Source: Treponema sp.
GTDB taxonomy: Bacteria; Spirochaetota; Spirochaetia; Treponematales; Treponemataceae
NCBI GenBank assembly: GCA_016297415.1
Contig: JAEDGQ010000026.1
Coordinates: forward strand, 1 to 21,961
DNA length: 21,961 nt
Reading direction: 5' to 3'
The first letter of the stretch is position 1; each line of letters starts with the position of its first letter. Made by a program: the position numbers and the translations under genes. The notes under the pieces were generated by a model. The model was not told the DNA's origin. It made no database searches and saw nothing but the letters and a program-made list of their open reading frames with translations. This document shows, one piece after another, positions 21,960 to 21,961 of this stretch.

Positions 21960-21961
21960 AA

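Noticed and set aside
1..21961. A composite transposon or integrated element bounded by terminal inverted repeats
   Set aside because: The interior is mostly housekeeping genes (ruvCAB, queA, hisS, yebC) with no transposase or integrase, and the repeats look like promoter regions.

Overview
The window reads as a stretch of chromosome, or a whole draft contig, from a treponeme-like spirochaete (Spirochaetota). It is AT-rich by eye; I did not compute base composition. The pointers are a 407-aa lipoprotein that I recall as the Leptospira/Treponema LIC_12708 family, the rare outer-membrane-bacterium gene pair TIGR03545/TIGR03546, a divergent spirochaete-style QueA, the order yebC-ruvC-ruvA-ruvB-queA, and an intergenic element resembling the flavo-1 RNA of Bacteroidota and Spirochaetota. 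I see no rRNA, tRNA, CRISPR array, transposase or phage gene.

Layout. Bases 1-6219 (+) form a tightly packed five-gene run: a CapD/PseB-type nucleotide-sugar 4,6-dehydratase, a DegT-family PLP aminotransferase, then three genes for a xanthine-dehydrogenase-like trimer in the order molybdenum-type subunit, [2Fe-2S] subunit, FAD subunit. The large subunit has lost the recognisable molybdopterin and active-site motifs, while the iron-sulfur subunit keeps all eight cysteines. Bases 6220-10489 (-) carry yebC, ruvC, ruvA, ruvB and queA, with a strong terminator between yebC and ruvC and a GC-rich structured element between ruvC and ruvA. Bases 10570-13250 (-) carry the translationally coupled TIGR03545/TIGR03546 pair. 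Divergent from it are a NeuB-family synthase (13286), a flavo-1-like element and hisS (14576-15892, +). Two terminators then separate hisS from the cstA operon (18563 to 16060, -). Bases 21828-18682 (-) are a five-gene operon: a beta-propeller-like lipoprotein, two membrane proteins, a Nudix hydrolase and a small lipoprotein, ended by a long-stem terminator.

How it fits together. The dehydratase plus aminotransferase would make a 4-amino-4,6-dideoxy nucleotide sugar. The NeuB-family synthase could condense a hexosamine-type sugar with phosphoenolpyruvate. Together they suggest surface or flagellar glycan synthesis, but no intervening enzymes lie in this window. The Ruv proteins resolve recombination junctions, QueA makes queuosine, HisS charges tRNA-His and CstA is a carbon-starvation type transporter. 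The most unusual points are the degenerate molybdo-flavoprotein trimer inside a sugar operon, the near-identical ~52-bp sequence in inverted orientation at both ends of the window (each copy facing inward to an operon), the attenuator-like terminator before ruvC, and several operon-head genes with a -10 box within ~10 nt of the start codon and no ribosome binding site, which suggests leaderless mRNAs.
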